A program made the position numbers and the translations under genes. Source: Dactylorhiza incarnata (lineage: Eukaryota > Streptophyta > Magnoliopsida > Asparagales > Orchidaceae). From it: 64,000 bases of DNA. The DNA is taken from contig JAWHQI010000004.1 in assembly GCA_033032865.1 (NCBI GenBank), positions 23,356,001 through 23,420,000 of the forward strand. The letters run 5' to 3'. Under the pieces are notes generated by a model that saw nothing but the letters and a program-made list of their open reading frames with translations, had not been told where the DNA came from and made no database searches. Shown here piece by piece: positions 20,148 through 32,090 of the stretch; position 1 is the stretch's first letter; the number at the start of each line of letters is the position of its first letter.

Positions 20148-21645
20148 CAGGTTGGTGGCTAAATATTTCATGCAAATTCATGGTGTTGACTATGATGAGA
20201 CCTTTTCGCATGTATCCATGGTCAAGTCCATCAGAATTTTACTTGTTATTGCTGCATATTATGACTACGAAATCCGGAAAATGGATGTTAAAACGGCTTT
20301 CCTTAATGGAAACCTCCTTGAGGATGTGTATATGACACAACCCAAGGGTTTTGTATCTCCAAGTGAAGCCACTAAAATATCCAAGTTGAATCGATCCATT
20401 TATGGATTGAAACAAGCTTCTCGAAGTTGGAATCTTCGTTTTGATGAGAAAATCAAAGAGTTTGGTTTCATCAAGAATGAGGATGAACCTTGTGTTTACA
20501 AGAGGATTAGTGGGAGCATTATTGTTTTCCTGATATTGTATATGGATGACATACTATTGATCGGAAATGACATTCCGACCCTGCAAGCTGTTAAGAACAG
20601 GCTAGGGGACTGCTTTTCTATGAATGACTTGGGTGAAGCAACTTATATACTTGGTATTAAGATCTATAGAGATAGATCGAAGAAGTTGCTGGGTTTGACC
20701 CAGAGTACATACATTGAGAAGGTGTTGAAACAGTTCAACATGCTTGAGTACAAGAAAGGATTCTTACCCATGTCACATGGTGTGAGTCTCTCTAAGGACC
20801 AGTGTCCAAAATCTTTGGAAGATAAGGACTGCATGAAGTTGATTCCATATGCTTCGACAATTGGATCAATCATGTACACAATGTTATGTACTCGACCCGA
20901 TGTCTCTTATGATTTGAGCATGACGAGCAGGTATCAGTCTAATCCTGGTGATGGTCACTGGATAGCCGTCAAGAATATCCTGAAGTACTTGAGAAGGACT
21001 AAGGATTTATTTTTGGTGTATGGTGGAGAGGAAGAGCTCGGTGTAACTGGTTACACGGATGCTAGCTTCCAAACTGATAGGGATGATTCAAAGTCCCAAT
21101 CAGGTTTTTTATTTTGCCTTAATGGAGGAGCTATAAGTTGGAAGAGTTCTAAGCAAGAGACAGTTGTTGATTCTACGACTGAGGCCGAGTATATCGCTGC
21201 TGCAAATTCGGTGAAAGAGGCTGTGTGGATTAAGAAATTTATCAGCAAGCTTGGTGTAGTTCCTAGCATTATTGATACCGTAGTTCTCTACTGTGACAAC
21301 AACAGTGCTATTGCACAAGCTAAGGAACCTAGATCTCATCAGCGCTCCAAGCACATACTTCGGCGGTTCCATATTATTTGAGAGATTGTCGATCGAGGAG
21401 ATGTGAGCATATGCAGAGTACCGACTAAAGAAAATATTGCGGATCCTCTGACGAAGCCTCTTGCACAGAGAAAGCTTGATGTCATACTAGATCAATGGAT
21501 ATTAGATACCTTAATGATCGTCTCTAGTGAGAGTCTTGTGGATTATATTTGTCGGTTGTTGATTATTCATGTGATGAATAGAGTACTTTATATTTTATTT
21601 TACATTTATGGCAAGTTCTTTTATTATGTCAAATGTTTCTACTAA
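20148..21645 (+). pseudogene. Angela A reverse transcriptase-RNase H, broken
   Basis: RT resumes after the insertion with the LVAK region. Catalytic YMDD is at 20539-20550, followed by the connection domain and RNase H with TDASF (about 21056), STTEAEY (about 21172) and CDNNSA (about 21293). TGA at 21379-21381 interrupts RNase H where Arg is expected, after which the same frame continues through the ADPLTKPL motif (near 21440). The end is ragged: the usual short C-terminus is replaced by an AT-rich extension to 21645, so a frame change near 21480 is likely. Upstream the frame is artificially fused to repeat sequence. Confidence 0.9.
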
Positions 21646-22468
21646 TAGATTAATTTGCATAATAAATGCCCTTAGAATGTTTGCTTCCATAGGAATTCAA
21701 GTATGTGACTTGAATGTGAGGGCCTATATTTATAAGAAGCTTCATTCTTAAATGGTCCCTGGTCGTAGTATCATCTTAGAAGTTCAGGGCAATGATGATA
21801 CATAAAGACTAGCATGTGCGTTGACTGATGACCGGTTCTCACAGGTCATGATATTGTAATATCAAGTCATCACATGGGTACTTGTTAGTGAACAAGTTGT
21901 ACTGGACAGACCCATCATGAGACTACTGTGTAGATTGTTATATGAACGTGTCACAAGTAGGTCTCATATGACAATGGTGTTTGTGGTTCTTCGACTTGAA
22001 GTCGCATCATTCATCAAGTGAGGAAGAGCGTACTTTGATGCCATCTAAAGTCTTCCTTGAGAAAGGTTGATGATAAGGGTGGTTATTGGGTATGTTAAGA
22101 TTCATTTGGGTGTTTTTGTGTGGGCAGATATGGGATTTGTCCTCCTATATGACAGGAGTTACATCCATGGGCCCCTTGATGGAATGAGACTGAGAAATGC
22201 ATGGTAATGCTTGGTTGAGTCAATATGTGATATTGAGCTCACCAATTTCAGACGGTCTATTCTAGATCAAGGAATTAGGATTGAACAATTACGAGGGTGA
22301 CATGGTCCATGCCTCTAGTTCTATCCAGATGTAAGGGACAAAGGGACATGACAACACGGATACATTGGTCAATACAGGCTTGTTGAGTTATGAAATCTTA
22401 TTGCTTGGGTAGCAATGATGCATTGCTAGATGCCGCTCATTGTTTGTGAGACTTTTATTTGATACGTT
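21646..22468 (+). other. Angela A 3' UTR
   Basis: Non-coding, no motifs recognised. It lies between the decayed RNase H end and the polypurine tract. Confidence 0.6.
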
Positions 22469-22486
22469 CAAGATCAAGTGGGAGAC
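22469..22486 (+). promoter_or_regulatory. Polypurine tract of Angela A
   Basis: CAAGATCAAGTGGGAGAC lies directly before the 3' LTR and is the expected plus-strand primer tract. Confidence 0.75.
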
Positions 22487-23587
22487 AGTTGGTGTTTCCA
22501 TGGTGATTTGGAAGTGGTCAAGTATCTAGTCTCACTACCAACGCGATATGAGCCTATGGGGTCACACACAAGAGTGTTTGAAGAAGTTGGAGGAAGAATT
22601 GTGTTGGCCTTACTCATATTGGATATGAGTGAAGGACCAATCCTACAACTTATTATAATCGGGTCGAGTCAACTGAATGCTCCATAGGTATTTTGAATAT
22701 TGTGTGGAGCGTGTTGACAAGTGTTCGAATCAAAGCGCGTTCGACAAACTCAAAGTGTGTTTGATGAACGGCTAGCGCGTTCGACGAACGGCCAGCACGT
22801 TCGATGAACGGCCAGCGTGGACAATGCGTTCGACGAACAGCCAGCGCGTTCGACGAATGGCCAGCGCGTTCGACGAACGGCCAGCGCGTTCGACGAACGG
22901 CCAGCGCATTCGACCAACGGCCAGCGTGTTCGACGAACGGCCAGTGCGTTGGACAAACGGCCAGCGCGTTCGAAGAATGGCTAGCGCATTCGATGAACGG
23001 TTAGCGCGTTCGACAAACGCTAGCCAGTTCGTCGAATGCAGTATTCGCCAAATTCTGTTTGCTTTAATTAATGTCGTGGCTGTGTAGATAGATTCTCCTT
23101 TTCGCCTAGGTATAAAAAGAATGCGATTCTTTTGACCTAAGAATGCGATCTGTTTTGCGATAAACTGAGAGCAACGGAAGAGTTCCGCCCAAAAGCTTCT
23201 GACGGAAGAGTTCCGTCCGACCGCCACCGCCGCTGCCTCTTCCTGTAGTCGGACCTAGCAGTCCGTGGAAGACGCTGAGGGCTTTCTTCTCTCCGACCTA
23301 GATCTTGTGCGACAAGAGGTTAGGATTCTTCAACGCTCGTATGGACTTCCATAGAGGCGCCGATCCATTTCAGCACTTAGAACTCAACGATTGTTCTCTG
23401 GATTTCTTCTTGGAACACCTTGGTTGAGTATCGACTCAATCCCACAAAGGTATATCGTTTTTTCGATTTCCTCATTTTCTTGATTCATGAAAACCGCAAG
23501 ATCCTTAACTCTTTGGGTTGTTCTTGTTATTTTTCCGCTGCGCATATACGATATGTCCCTACCCTTTGGTGTATAGAAAACCCAACA
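22487..23587 (+). repeat. 3' LTR of Angela A
   Basis: It begins AGTTGG (first T of TGTTGG changed to A) and ends CCCAACA at 23587 (1101 bp), followed by the TATAC target copy. It aligns with the 5' LTR throughout but has a longer minisatellite (22738-23033). Confidence 0.92.
22738..23033. repeat. 20-bp U3 minisatellite, about 14 diverged copies
   Basis: Same unit as 14919-15085 but about twice as many copies. Many units are altered, for example TTCGACCAAC and TTCGAAGAA, and one 10-bp interruption lies near 22817-22828. Confidence 0.88.
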
Positions 23588-23592
23588 TATAC

Positions 23593-24169
23593 ATCTATGT
23601 TTGTTAGTTTATATACATACATGAAATTTGTGATAACATTATAGCTGGGAACTTGATGAAATTATGTGCATGCATGACAGGTATGATGATAAACCATCCC
23701 TAATTTTGGAAATTCTTGGTGAACATTCCCTTTAATTTTTGTATTTACTTGATATTAGGAAATTAAATGGGTCAAATCAACTCATAAAATGATAAATACT
23801 TGTGGTGTTACCTTTAGACTATAGTGGATCTGTGATAAAAATATTGATGCATTTGGAATATAGATTCACAATAATATTCATCCTTTAATGTCTCGACCTA
23901 GAAGGGTGGTTTAGTAGTTAGGATTGCATTATTTCTGACCAAATGGCCTCCCTTGGTAGTTAGAAGGTTATAGGTAAGGTCAATTTGGTCAATTGGAGTC
24001 TAATTGGCCCGTATAATGGTTGGTTGACCTATTTAGGTCAAGGGTGGTTTAGGTGATTTCCCTGGGTCAACCACGCTTCTATGGTCAAAGTACTGCCCTA
24101 GATGACATTCCATGACACTTTTCATGACCTAATCGACACTAGGGGCCTAGAAGGAAAGGGGATGTTACA
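23593..24169 (+). repeat. Flanking LTR-like end, no gene
   Basis: AT-rich sequence ending GGGGATGTTACA at 24169, an end typical of gypsy LTRs. It continues the DNA interrupted by Angela A. It abuts the truncated Angela B without a visible target duplication. Confidence 0.4.
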
Positions 24170-25552
24170 ACCAGAAACTCTTTTTTTAGAAAAACACCAC
24201 TCCTTGCGACAAACACTTTGCCCTCGGATCGCAGGTAGAAGTAATACCCTTTGGTTTCCCTAGGATATCCCACAAGATAACACTTATCTTACTTGGGTTC
24301 CAACTTGTCAGGTATTTGACGTCGCACGTGTGCCTCAGAGCCCCAAATCTTAATGAAAGACATACTAGGATGGTTCATAATCCACATCTCATATGGTGTC
24401 TTTTGAACCGTCTTTGTCGAAACTCGATTTAGTGTGAAAGCAGCTGTCTCTAGAGCTAAACCCCAAAAGGAAACAGGCAAATCTGCATCACTCATCATCG
24501 GCTGTACCATGTCTAACAAAGCACGATTCCTCCGCTCAAAAACACCATTATGTTGTGGTGTTTTAGGTGGAGTGAGTTGTGATACAATACCACACTCTTT
24601 CAGAAGAACACGAAACTCCTGACTCAAATATTCGCCACCTCGATCAGATCAGAGTACTTTAATTGTTTTTCCTAGTTGGTTCTGTACTACATTCTGGAAC
24701 TCCTTGAACTTTTTAAAGGATTCAGATTTGTTCTTCATAAGAAACATTTATCGGTATCTAATGAAATAATCAGTAAACGTAATGATGTACTGAAACCCAC
24801 CTCTAGCCATAAAACTCATGGGTCAGCATACATCACTATGTATGACACCTAAAAGATCATTAACCCTCTTAGTATGACCAGTGAAATGGGGCATTAGTCA
24901 TTTTGCCTAACAAGAAAGACTCGCATCTCTCAAATGATTCATAATCAAATGAGTCCAACAGTCCATCTCTATGGATCTTGGTTATGCGTTTCTCATTTAT
25001 ATGGCCTAAATGACAATGTCAAAGGTACGTAGGATTCGAGTTATTTGTTCTTAGTCTTTCAGTAGTTTCTACATTATAGATCGGCTGGTCTAAGCTCAAA
25101 ACTTATAAACCATTAAACAATTGAGATACAACATAACAAACATCATTCATAAAAATAGAACAATAATTGTTCATAATTATAAATGAAAAACCTTTCATGT
25201 CAAGGCATGAGATGGATATAAATTTTTGAGGTATGGCTGGAACAAAATAACAATTATCTAGTTCTATTGCAAGCCCAATGGGCAAAGAAAGATGATAAAC
25301 TCCTACCGCAATGGCAGCAACTCTTGCTCCATTTCCAATGCGCAAGTCTACTTCTCCTTTACCCATCATTCTTCTTCTTCCCAGTTCCTGCATATTTGAA
25401 CAAATGTGAGAAACACATCCTGTATCCAATACCAGGATGAAGGAGTAGAAGGTTTATTTCTATAACGAAAATACCTAAAGCGGAAGTCACACTTCCCTTC
25501 TTTTTCTGCAGATCCCCAATATAGAGGGGACAATTCCTCCTCTAATGCCCTA
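24170..25552 (-). pseudogene. Angela B protease-integrase fragment
   Basis: On the - strand: rest of the zinc knuckle (GH-x4-C, near 25545-25530, with a TAG next to the His), protease MDTGCVSH at 25429, a GAG-pre-integrase region to about 25100, and the integrase zinc and core regions. TGA lies at 24651-24649 at the same codon as in Angela A (18375-18377), immediately before SDRGGEY. The open stretch 24627-24289 carries the E of the DDE triad (NGVFERRN). Frame changes occur between 25100 and 24630. It ends at the truncation point 24170. Confidence 0.85.
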
Positions 25553-25557
25553 CCTTA

Positions 25558-27091
25558 TGATGAGTCTGATATTTACACTGTATTATGGTCTCATCCAGGC
25601 TAGTTTTCACTTGCGTGCACTTCATTTTCAAGCTATAATCGCTTCTATTTCACTTGTATTCACTTTCACTCTTCATGGACTATTTAGGCCCGTTTTGTTG
25701 TACATTTGTGCTCCATGTCATTGGGGGTAAGCACGTGGTGCTCCCCAACCCTTTTTCTATTTCTGTATTGAGCTGGAGGGGTATTCCCAGCTGTGTGATT
25801 CCCGTGTTGATTGTTGTACAGGTGGACGGCTCTTCTAATTTTGCCCAGATTTCATGTCTGCATGAATCGCACGGGCGTGCATTTCTTTGACGCACGATCG
25901 CTTCGACCGTGCACTCTCATTTGTGGTTCAAAATGATGTTCTGTCCTTGCTCGTGTGATTTGTTCACGCACGAGCAGTTTGCCCGTGCATGAGTAAAATC
26001 GCACGGGCTCCTCTAGTGAGCTGAAATTCTGGCTTTCGGAATTTGCCCGTTCATTTTTACGCATGGTCAGCTTCGACCGTGCGTGAGTAAAATGCACGGG
26101 CGCTCTAGGTCATCTTCTTGGGCATCCTTTTTATTTAATAACGCACGGTCCACGCACAATCGTGCATTCGACCGTGTGTGACCATTTTTCTGATTGTTTA
26201 CTATAAAAACCGCAGGATTCGCCCTTTTTCAGGATCACAGACCAAGCCCGCCATCTTCATCGCTCCACCACAGCCCACTATAGGAGAATCTTCGGCCATT
26301 GTTTTCTTGCAAATCCAATGCTAAAGCTTCCTCCTTGGCCTCCTCCATCATCCTCGAGCTCAAAAGCTCCATTCCAAGATCATTTCTGCTGCATTCAAGG
26401 GTTCTCTGGCGAGAGCTATCTTGAGTTATTTAACAAAGAAGATGGGTAACATGGAGGAAGGTGACAGCTCCTCTGAACCCCGGACGACAACTGAAGACCG
26501 AGCTCGGACGAGGGGTGACAACCCTACGATTCCAGCCGTGAATCTTCAGCGACTCTTCGAGCTTGGGTTTACTCTTTCCCCCTTGTATTGTTACAGTTAT
26601 TTCTTGTGGATGTATGTTTGTTATGAATGATGTTCATAAACCTTTGTTAGTATTAATGTAATTTCATGTTTGTGAAATCTATTGTGGTTTATGCGAGTTG
26701 AGGAGCGCCCCATTCCACCATCCACTCCATCGTTACATTGTGTGTTGCACAAGCAATTTCTAGTTGCCTGCTTAGTGATGAGGTGTTTACAACCCTCACT
26801 CCGCCGGTTATGAATCATCCATCCGCAAGCCATCTCGTTCATTCGCAAACCTACTCATCCATCCACCAAGTGATGTGGTGATTGCGACCCGCATAGTTAA
26901 TTTAGTTTTCTTTTATTTCGTCTTCCAAAACAAATCAAAACTCCCCTTTAAAATCATAGAAATCTTTATAATTGATTTCCCTAACGAGAAAATCATACAC
27001 CCCAACTTGCAGTCCTTTGTGAACGATATTCAGGGAGTCTCTCCCAACTTTTATTACCTGTACGATCGGTACACTTATCGTAAGTGTGTCA
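25558..27091 (+). mobile_element. Solo gypsy LTR, Athila-like, TSD CCTTA
   Basis: It begins TGATGAGTCTGATATT at 25558 and ends GTGTGTCA at 27091, flanked by exact CCTTA copies (25553-25557 and 27092-27096). It contains no coding domain. U3 (about 25865-26190) is full of GCACGGTC/GACCGTGC and GCACGGGC words. A TATA box CTATAAAAAC follows at about 26201-26210. The start sequence resembles Athila-group LTRs, but the lineage is an inference. Confidence 0.82.
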
Positions 27092-27096
27092 CCTTA

Positions 27097-27861
27097 CCGC
27101 AGTGGTGGCACTTCCTTTCCTTAGTCAGACCTTTCTTTTTTAGTGATGAAGACTTGGGATCAAGATAAGACTTAGATCCTATCTTCGTCTTCTTTGATCC
27201 ATTGGCCTTGCCCTTGCCTTTATGCACCATCAGTATGGGGATAGCAGGCTTGTCCTTCTTCATGTTGTTCTCGGCAGTTCTCAACATGCCAAGGAGCTCG
27301 GGCAGTGTTTGTCTGTTTCATTCATGTTGTAGTTCAAGACAAACTGCTCAAAACTATCCGTCAATGATTGTAGGATCAGATCAGTGGACAACTCTTGGCC
27401 CAAAGGAAAACCCAATCTCTCAAGGTTCTCAATATACTCAATCATCTTGAGCACATGAGTCCCTACTAGGTCTCGAGCTCCCATCTTGCACTGAAATAAT
27501 GCCATGTATATGTCGAACCTCTCTTACCGAGCTTGCGCCTCGAACATTTTCTTGAGGTGCTCGATTATCTCATAACCACACATGCTCTCGTGTTGCTTAT
27601 GAAGCTCAAATTTCATGGTAGCAAGCATGAGGCATTCAACATCCAGGTTATCATCCTAATACTTCTTGTAAGCATCTTTTCTGCTTGGGGAGCATTCCTG
27701 GTTGGCTCTGTGGGGGCTTCCTCTTCCAAGAGATAGAACTTGCGCTCTTGCTTGAGGACAATCCTCTGGTTCCTATACCAGTTAAGGAAGTTCATCCCGT
27801 TGAGCTTGTCCTTTTCAAGGATGGCTCTCAGGGACAGGGTGGAGTGAGATCCACTTTCCAT
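27097..27861 (-). pseudogene. Angela B gag, N-terminal and middle part
   Basis: ATG at 27861 (MESGSHS) aligns with Angela A gag. The readable segments 27861-27613, 27505-27281 and 27287-27097 cover most of gag up to the first half of the zinc knuckle (CHHCGKV), where the solo LTR is inserted. A frame change near 27700-27610 and another near 27285 break it. At two codons where Angela A has stops, this copy keeps Gln. Confidence 0.85.
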
Positions 27862-28717
27862 GAAAATTCTACAATAAATTTGCAAAACATTTTAGTACTA
27901 TATATCAAAATACATTTTATTTTAATAAGGACTTTTATTTAAAGCTCCCACTATTTTAATCAAATTGATAACCCTTAATATTAATTCAGAGAGTTTATGC
28001 GAGCTGCTCTCTTAGTGGACATGATCTGTATTTCATTGCCATCATAAGTCAGCTTTGGTTGATCACCCACAATGTAGCTATTTAGGTAGACAGTGTTTGT
28101 TAATTGCATCACTACGAAACTCTTATATGGTTGGTGAAGTAACACTTATTCGCATCCATCAAATGGTGATTGCCAACCCTATGCCTCTAGGCACTCAACC
28201 ATTGAGGTCACCTAGTTATGTTTGACCCAATATCGACAGTGATATCACAATTATCCGCTTGCACCCTTACCAAGATAGCTTAATGCACCTTCTTTGGCAA
28301 GCCCACACTTCATCGATCAAGGAAGGAAGAGTGTCATCCATCGGAATGCATCCAAACACTTAATATTAACTTTATGGGATTTTTCATGATACTTGATTAA
28401 CACTTAATCTTGATTAACATTTAAGTGTGCACACAATTTCACAATCATAAAAGACACAACAAGCAAAATTCAGATACATTCCAGATGTCAAAACTATCAA
28501 CAATTGATGTTATAGATTAAATCTAAACATTTGGAATATTTCTAAATATTCTGATTTACATGTACCATATGCTAGCACAAGCAAACACCCTTTATGGAAG
28601 TAGACAAGATCGTCCCTTTATGCTTTAGTTTCACAGACTAACATTGATAAAGACGGTTACTACAAAGGGAAAAATTTTTGAAACATGGAAATTACAGAAA
28701 CCTCCCCCTGATACCAC
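27862..28717 (-). other. Angela B leader with PBS
   Basis: Non-coding leader. On the - strand TGGTATCAGGGGGAGG follows the LTR end at 28718 and is the PBS (about 28716-28700). The rest matches the Angela A leader in places. Confidence 0.7.
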
Positions 28718-29999
28718 TATTGGATTTTTCTTAGGAGTAGACACATCATATGTGCGCAGCGGAATATTCAAGAACAAACCAAAAGAGAGATGATAGGATC
28801 TTACTCAAACCATGAATCAAGAAATCGAAGCAATAAATAAATTACCTGTGTTGAATTGAATAGAGACTCGATCAGATTGCTCCACAAAATCTTCCCGGAA
28901 TCAGAATCCATTCTGAGCCTTCTTCCAGTTCATGCGGCTCTATTGATCTCGGCAAGCTCGTCTGAATGAGTTATTGTAGAAGTAGATCTACACCTCTACA
29001 GAAGTCCACACAAGCGTCGAAGAACCCTAAGAACTTGTCGAACAAGAACTAGGTCAGATATGGAGTGCACTCTACATCTCTATGGATTGCTAGATCCATC
29101 TAAGGTGTGGCAGCGATGAGTCATCTAGAACTGTGGCGAGATCGACAGGAACACTTCCTTCTTCGATCTCCAAAGGCGACTTCTAGTTCTTCTTGCACAG
29201 GATTCGCATTCACACAGGTACGGGTACTCGTTCTGTCGAGAGAGGTTAGACAACCTAATGTATCTGGTGCTTTATACCCAGGGGTATAAAGTAGACAAAA
29301 GCTTCCGCTATCCGCAGAACCAGATTAAGACAGAGTACAAACGATTTTGTCAAGATGACCACATTTGTCAAGACATCTCAATGAAATCATCGAGATAGTC
29401 TCGACAAAATCATCGAGATGGTCTCGATGAAGTTGTTGAGATGGTATCGATGAAGTTGTCGAGATATCTCGACAAAATCGATCATTCGTCGAGACATTCT
29501 CAATGAAATAACCAGTTATAGTCTGTCGTTGAGACTGTCTCGATGAAACTGATCATTCGTCGAAATAGACTCAACGAACTCGTCGAGACATCTCGACAAA
29601 ATAGTTGTGAGTCTATGTCGTCGAGATATTCTCAACAACATTGTTCATGAGTCGATATTCACAGTATCGGCTTGTTATCCCGACGACAGGTTATCTGTCA
29701 CCACGACATTCACAATGTCATCTTGAAGTCTTCTCGACAATATTCACAATATCGACTTGAATCCTTTTCGATTTGCTCCACACAATATTCACAATATCTA
29801 AGGAGTATTTTCTCGAACCAACTATACTCCAAATAGTCATAGGATTGGTTCTATCACTCATATCCAATATGAGCAAGGCCACCACAATCCTTTCTCCAAT
29901 TTCTCCAAACGCTCTTATGTGTGACCATATAGGCTCATATCGTGTTGACAGTGAGACTAACTACTTGATAACTTCTTGATGAAATTAGAAACTCCAACA
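28718..29999 (-). repeat. 5' LTR of Angela B
   Basis: On the - strand it starts TGTTGG (29999) and ends CCAATA (28718; one change from CCAACA), 1282 bp. The first 250 bp match the Angela A LTR. The U3 minisatellite is of a different sequence (29345-29765), and a TATA box GGTATAAAGC lies at about 29274-29265 in - orientation. Confidence 0.88.
29345..29765. repeat. U3 palindromic array of Angela B
   Basis: Irregular tandem words of the type TCGAGATAGTCTCGA, GTCGAGATATCTCGAC and GATATTCACAATATC. It occupies the same place relative to the TATA box as the GTTCGACGAAC array in Angela A. Confidence 0.8.
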
Positions 30000-30253
30000 A
30001 TCAGCTGGTCAGTGTACAGCGAGAAATTAGGCCGACCCTGATACCCGCCTCATTCAGGGTAAGCTAACATTGTTCTTCATCACAATCGACTCGTGCCTCG
30101 TGGGCATAACTAACCATGCTTATCCTCACAGTACCCAATTATATCGACCTCATGTCGACCCCTCCGCGTCCGAAGTCACCTACTTGAGCCTTAACCAGGA
30201 GTTTGCCAAAATGACCATCGCCCCTGCGAGCACTACTGTTGGCGTCACAATGA
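30000..30253. other. No gene recognised
   Basis: Short interval between the Angela B LTR and the next ORF. GC is higher than in the leader regions. Nothing recognised. Confidence 0.4.
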
Positions 30254-30916
30254 TCCCTAAAGCGCGGGGTCCTAATAAGGCTCCACTGCGACAGGTTCAG
30301 GGAAGTCCCTGGTACTTATTACCTCATCCCCTTCGGCGGGAGGTCTAGTTTCCTCACTTATCATGACCACAAGCCCACCCACACTGCGAGGGTAAGGCTG
30401 TTGAGAACTCGCTTTGTAAAGGGGTTCATTCATGCCTATTCATTTTTTGACTCAGCGCTAACCTCTCGCCTTTCTCCAGATGCTGACAACCTAAAATCTC
30501 ACAAGTTTGATTATGCAGTAATCTACTCAACACTATCTTTTCCTGACATGATCGACGAGTACCTGGGCCACCCTTCGAATGCGGCTGAGAGGAAGGTTCG
30601 AGTGGAAGGCATCCTGCCGAAACATGGGTATATGCTTCACGTGCTCTAGGAGGAAAGGGTTTCTACGGACAATGACCCATTCCTCTGCATCCTCACTCTG
30701 GAACGACGAATGTTATCCCTTGAGGGATACTGTGCTCTGCTCATAGATGATGTGCAGAAACTCGCTGGGGGAACCGCAATGTCGTTGGAGGACCACTTTA
30801 GGCAGATCAATGAGTGCACGCTCACCCTTCAACAGGAGATCATCGCGGCCCTCAAGTATGCCCTTGTGAGGCGAGGCCCAAGGATGCAGATGAGCGGTCG
30901 GGGTCCTCGGAGGTGA
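30254..30916 (+). pseudogene. Unrecognised decayed ORF with basic tail
   Basis: One frame is open from 30254 to the TGA at 30914-30916 except for TAG at 30647-30649. It reads through VPGTYYLIPFGGR, a probable helical segment with MSLEDHFRQINE, and a basic C-terminus (RRGPRMQMSGRGPRR). About 220 codons remain and no clear start is seen. Codon use and higher GC suggest real former coding sequence. I do not recognise the family. Position upstream of a gypsy-type ORF suggests it belongs to the same old element. Confidence 0.5.
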
Positions 30917-31234
30917 ATTCCTCCGTATATCTGACTCACTCGCAATCAAGTTTTCTTTGTAACCATCTCGCTACTATTTGCTTTTGTTGTATGAACATTA
31001 TTATTTCTCTGTGCTTAACCCCTCCTCGCGGGGGTTCATATTTTCTCTTCACTTGGTACGGTTTGCATGTGTTGTTTTCCTTATCGTTCTCCGATGTTAA
31101 GATTTGCAGAATAAGAGCTATCTTGCTTTCTCATCAAGATAAAGCTAAGGAGACTTTGCATGCCAGTAAGGGCGAGTGGGTGTGGGATGAGCGGGTCGCT
31201 TCATTAATCGTGAGACCTCCCTCAGCCCCTTTTT

Positions 31235-31244
31235 CTATAAATAC
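31235..31244 (+). promoter_or_regulatory. TATA box
   Basis: CTATAAATAC lies 110 bp upstream of ATG 31345 in a C-rich leader context. Nothing else is recognised between 30917 and 31345. Confidence 0.6.
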
Positions 31245-32013
31245 CCCACCCACCCTCCTTTTCGTATTCAGCTACTACATTAATTTCCCTCTTCCTCTCC
31301 TTTTCCCTTCGGCTCGCTCATCCTACTCGCCAACCCTTCTGAAGATGGCCAAATCTTTTGACCCTTCTGATGGGCGAGGGTATTGCGTTGCTAACTTTGT
31401 CGGCCACCTCTTTCCCGAGGTAAAAGTGTCGTAGGAGGATCACCTCATGTTCAAGGTCGATTTCCTACCATAGGGGTACTCTGCTCGCTTGCCGAGGAGT
31501 GCGAAGCCATCAACTCATTCTACAAGGATGAGCTCGCCTTCCGTCTCTCCCACTTCGAAGTTGGGCTTCACCTCCCCTTGTGGCATGAGTTATAGTAACT
31601 CCTCAATTACATTGGGATGGTGCTCGCGTAGATCAATACAAATGCGATTTCTATGCTCGTGGAATTCGCTTGTTACATGCATGAGAAGAGGATAGAGTTC
31701 AGCCTTACAGCCTTCCATAAGTTGTAAATCTACATGGCGACTTTGGATGGAGTCGCCTTTCTGAATGGCTCGCGGCTCAAAGTCTGTGAGACCCTCAATA
31801 AAGTCTACCACTAGAACGATAAGTTACTCATTGTCAAGGGGAACTTCAGTAACATCCCGTATGCGCTTGTCTAGAAGAGTGAATCCATCTATTGTGCTCC
31901 TCATGTGGATGAAGAAATGGCAGAGTTCTACCAATTCTTCATCGAGAAGAACTTTGAGGTCGCCTACTTGCGACGGCATCTCAACTTGATCCCCCTGGTG
32001 CCACAGGGTGAAG

Positions 32014-32090
32014 GTATGCTTCTACTCGCATTATTTAGACTACCTTTTTTGCTCACTCACCTTACTAACTCATGTTTCCACGTCTTAGAG
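32014..32090 (+). other. Predicted GT-AG intron, 77 nt
   Basis: Donor AAG|GTATGC; a perfect TACTAAC branch point near 32063-32069; acceptor CTTAGAG|GGG. Removing it joins the frames either side. The alternative AG two bases earlier gives an immediate stop. Confidence 0.6.

Larger units (their letters stand above)
14668..23587 (+). mobile_element. Angela-type Ty1/copia element A, full length, dead
   Basis: Both LTRs, PBS, gag, protease, integrase, RT, RNase H and polypurine tract are present in order. Target duplication TATAC is exact (14663-14667 and 23588-23592). Pol closely follows the Angela/BARE lineage, for example [27 protein letters not shown] and the CDNNSAIAQAKEPRSHQRSK region. The coding region has several stops, two frame changes and an 866-bp insertion. 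By eye the LTRs differ by about 5% outside the minisatellite, suggesting an insertion of moderate age. Confidence 0.92.
24170..29999 (-). mobile_element. Angela-type element B, truncated, - strand
   Basis: In - orientation: LTR 28718-29999, PBS, leader, gag (from 27861), protease and integrase, then truncation at 24170 just past the ARTGVFLE-like segment. RT, RNase H and the 3' LTR are missing. Protein and LTR similarity to Angela A is clear. A 1534-bp solo LTR sits inside the gag zinc knuckle (25558-27091). Confidence 0.88.

Noticed and set aside
22772..23227. 151-codon - strand ORF over the Angela A 3' LTR
   Set aside because: Open only because the 20-bp units lack stops in that frame; no domain, and the 5' LTR lacks a comparable ORF.
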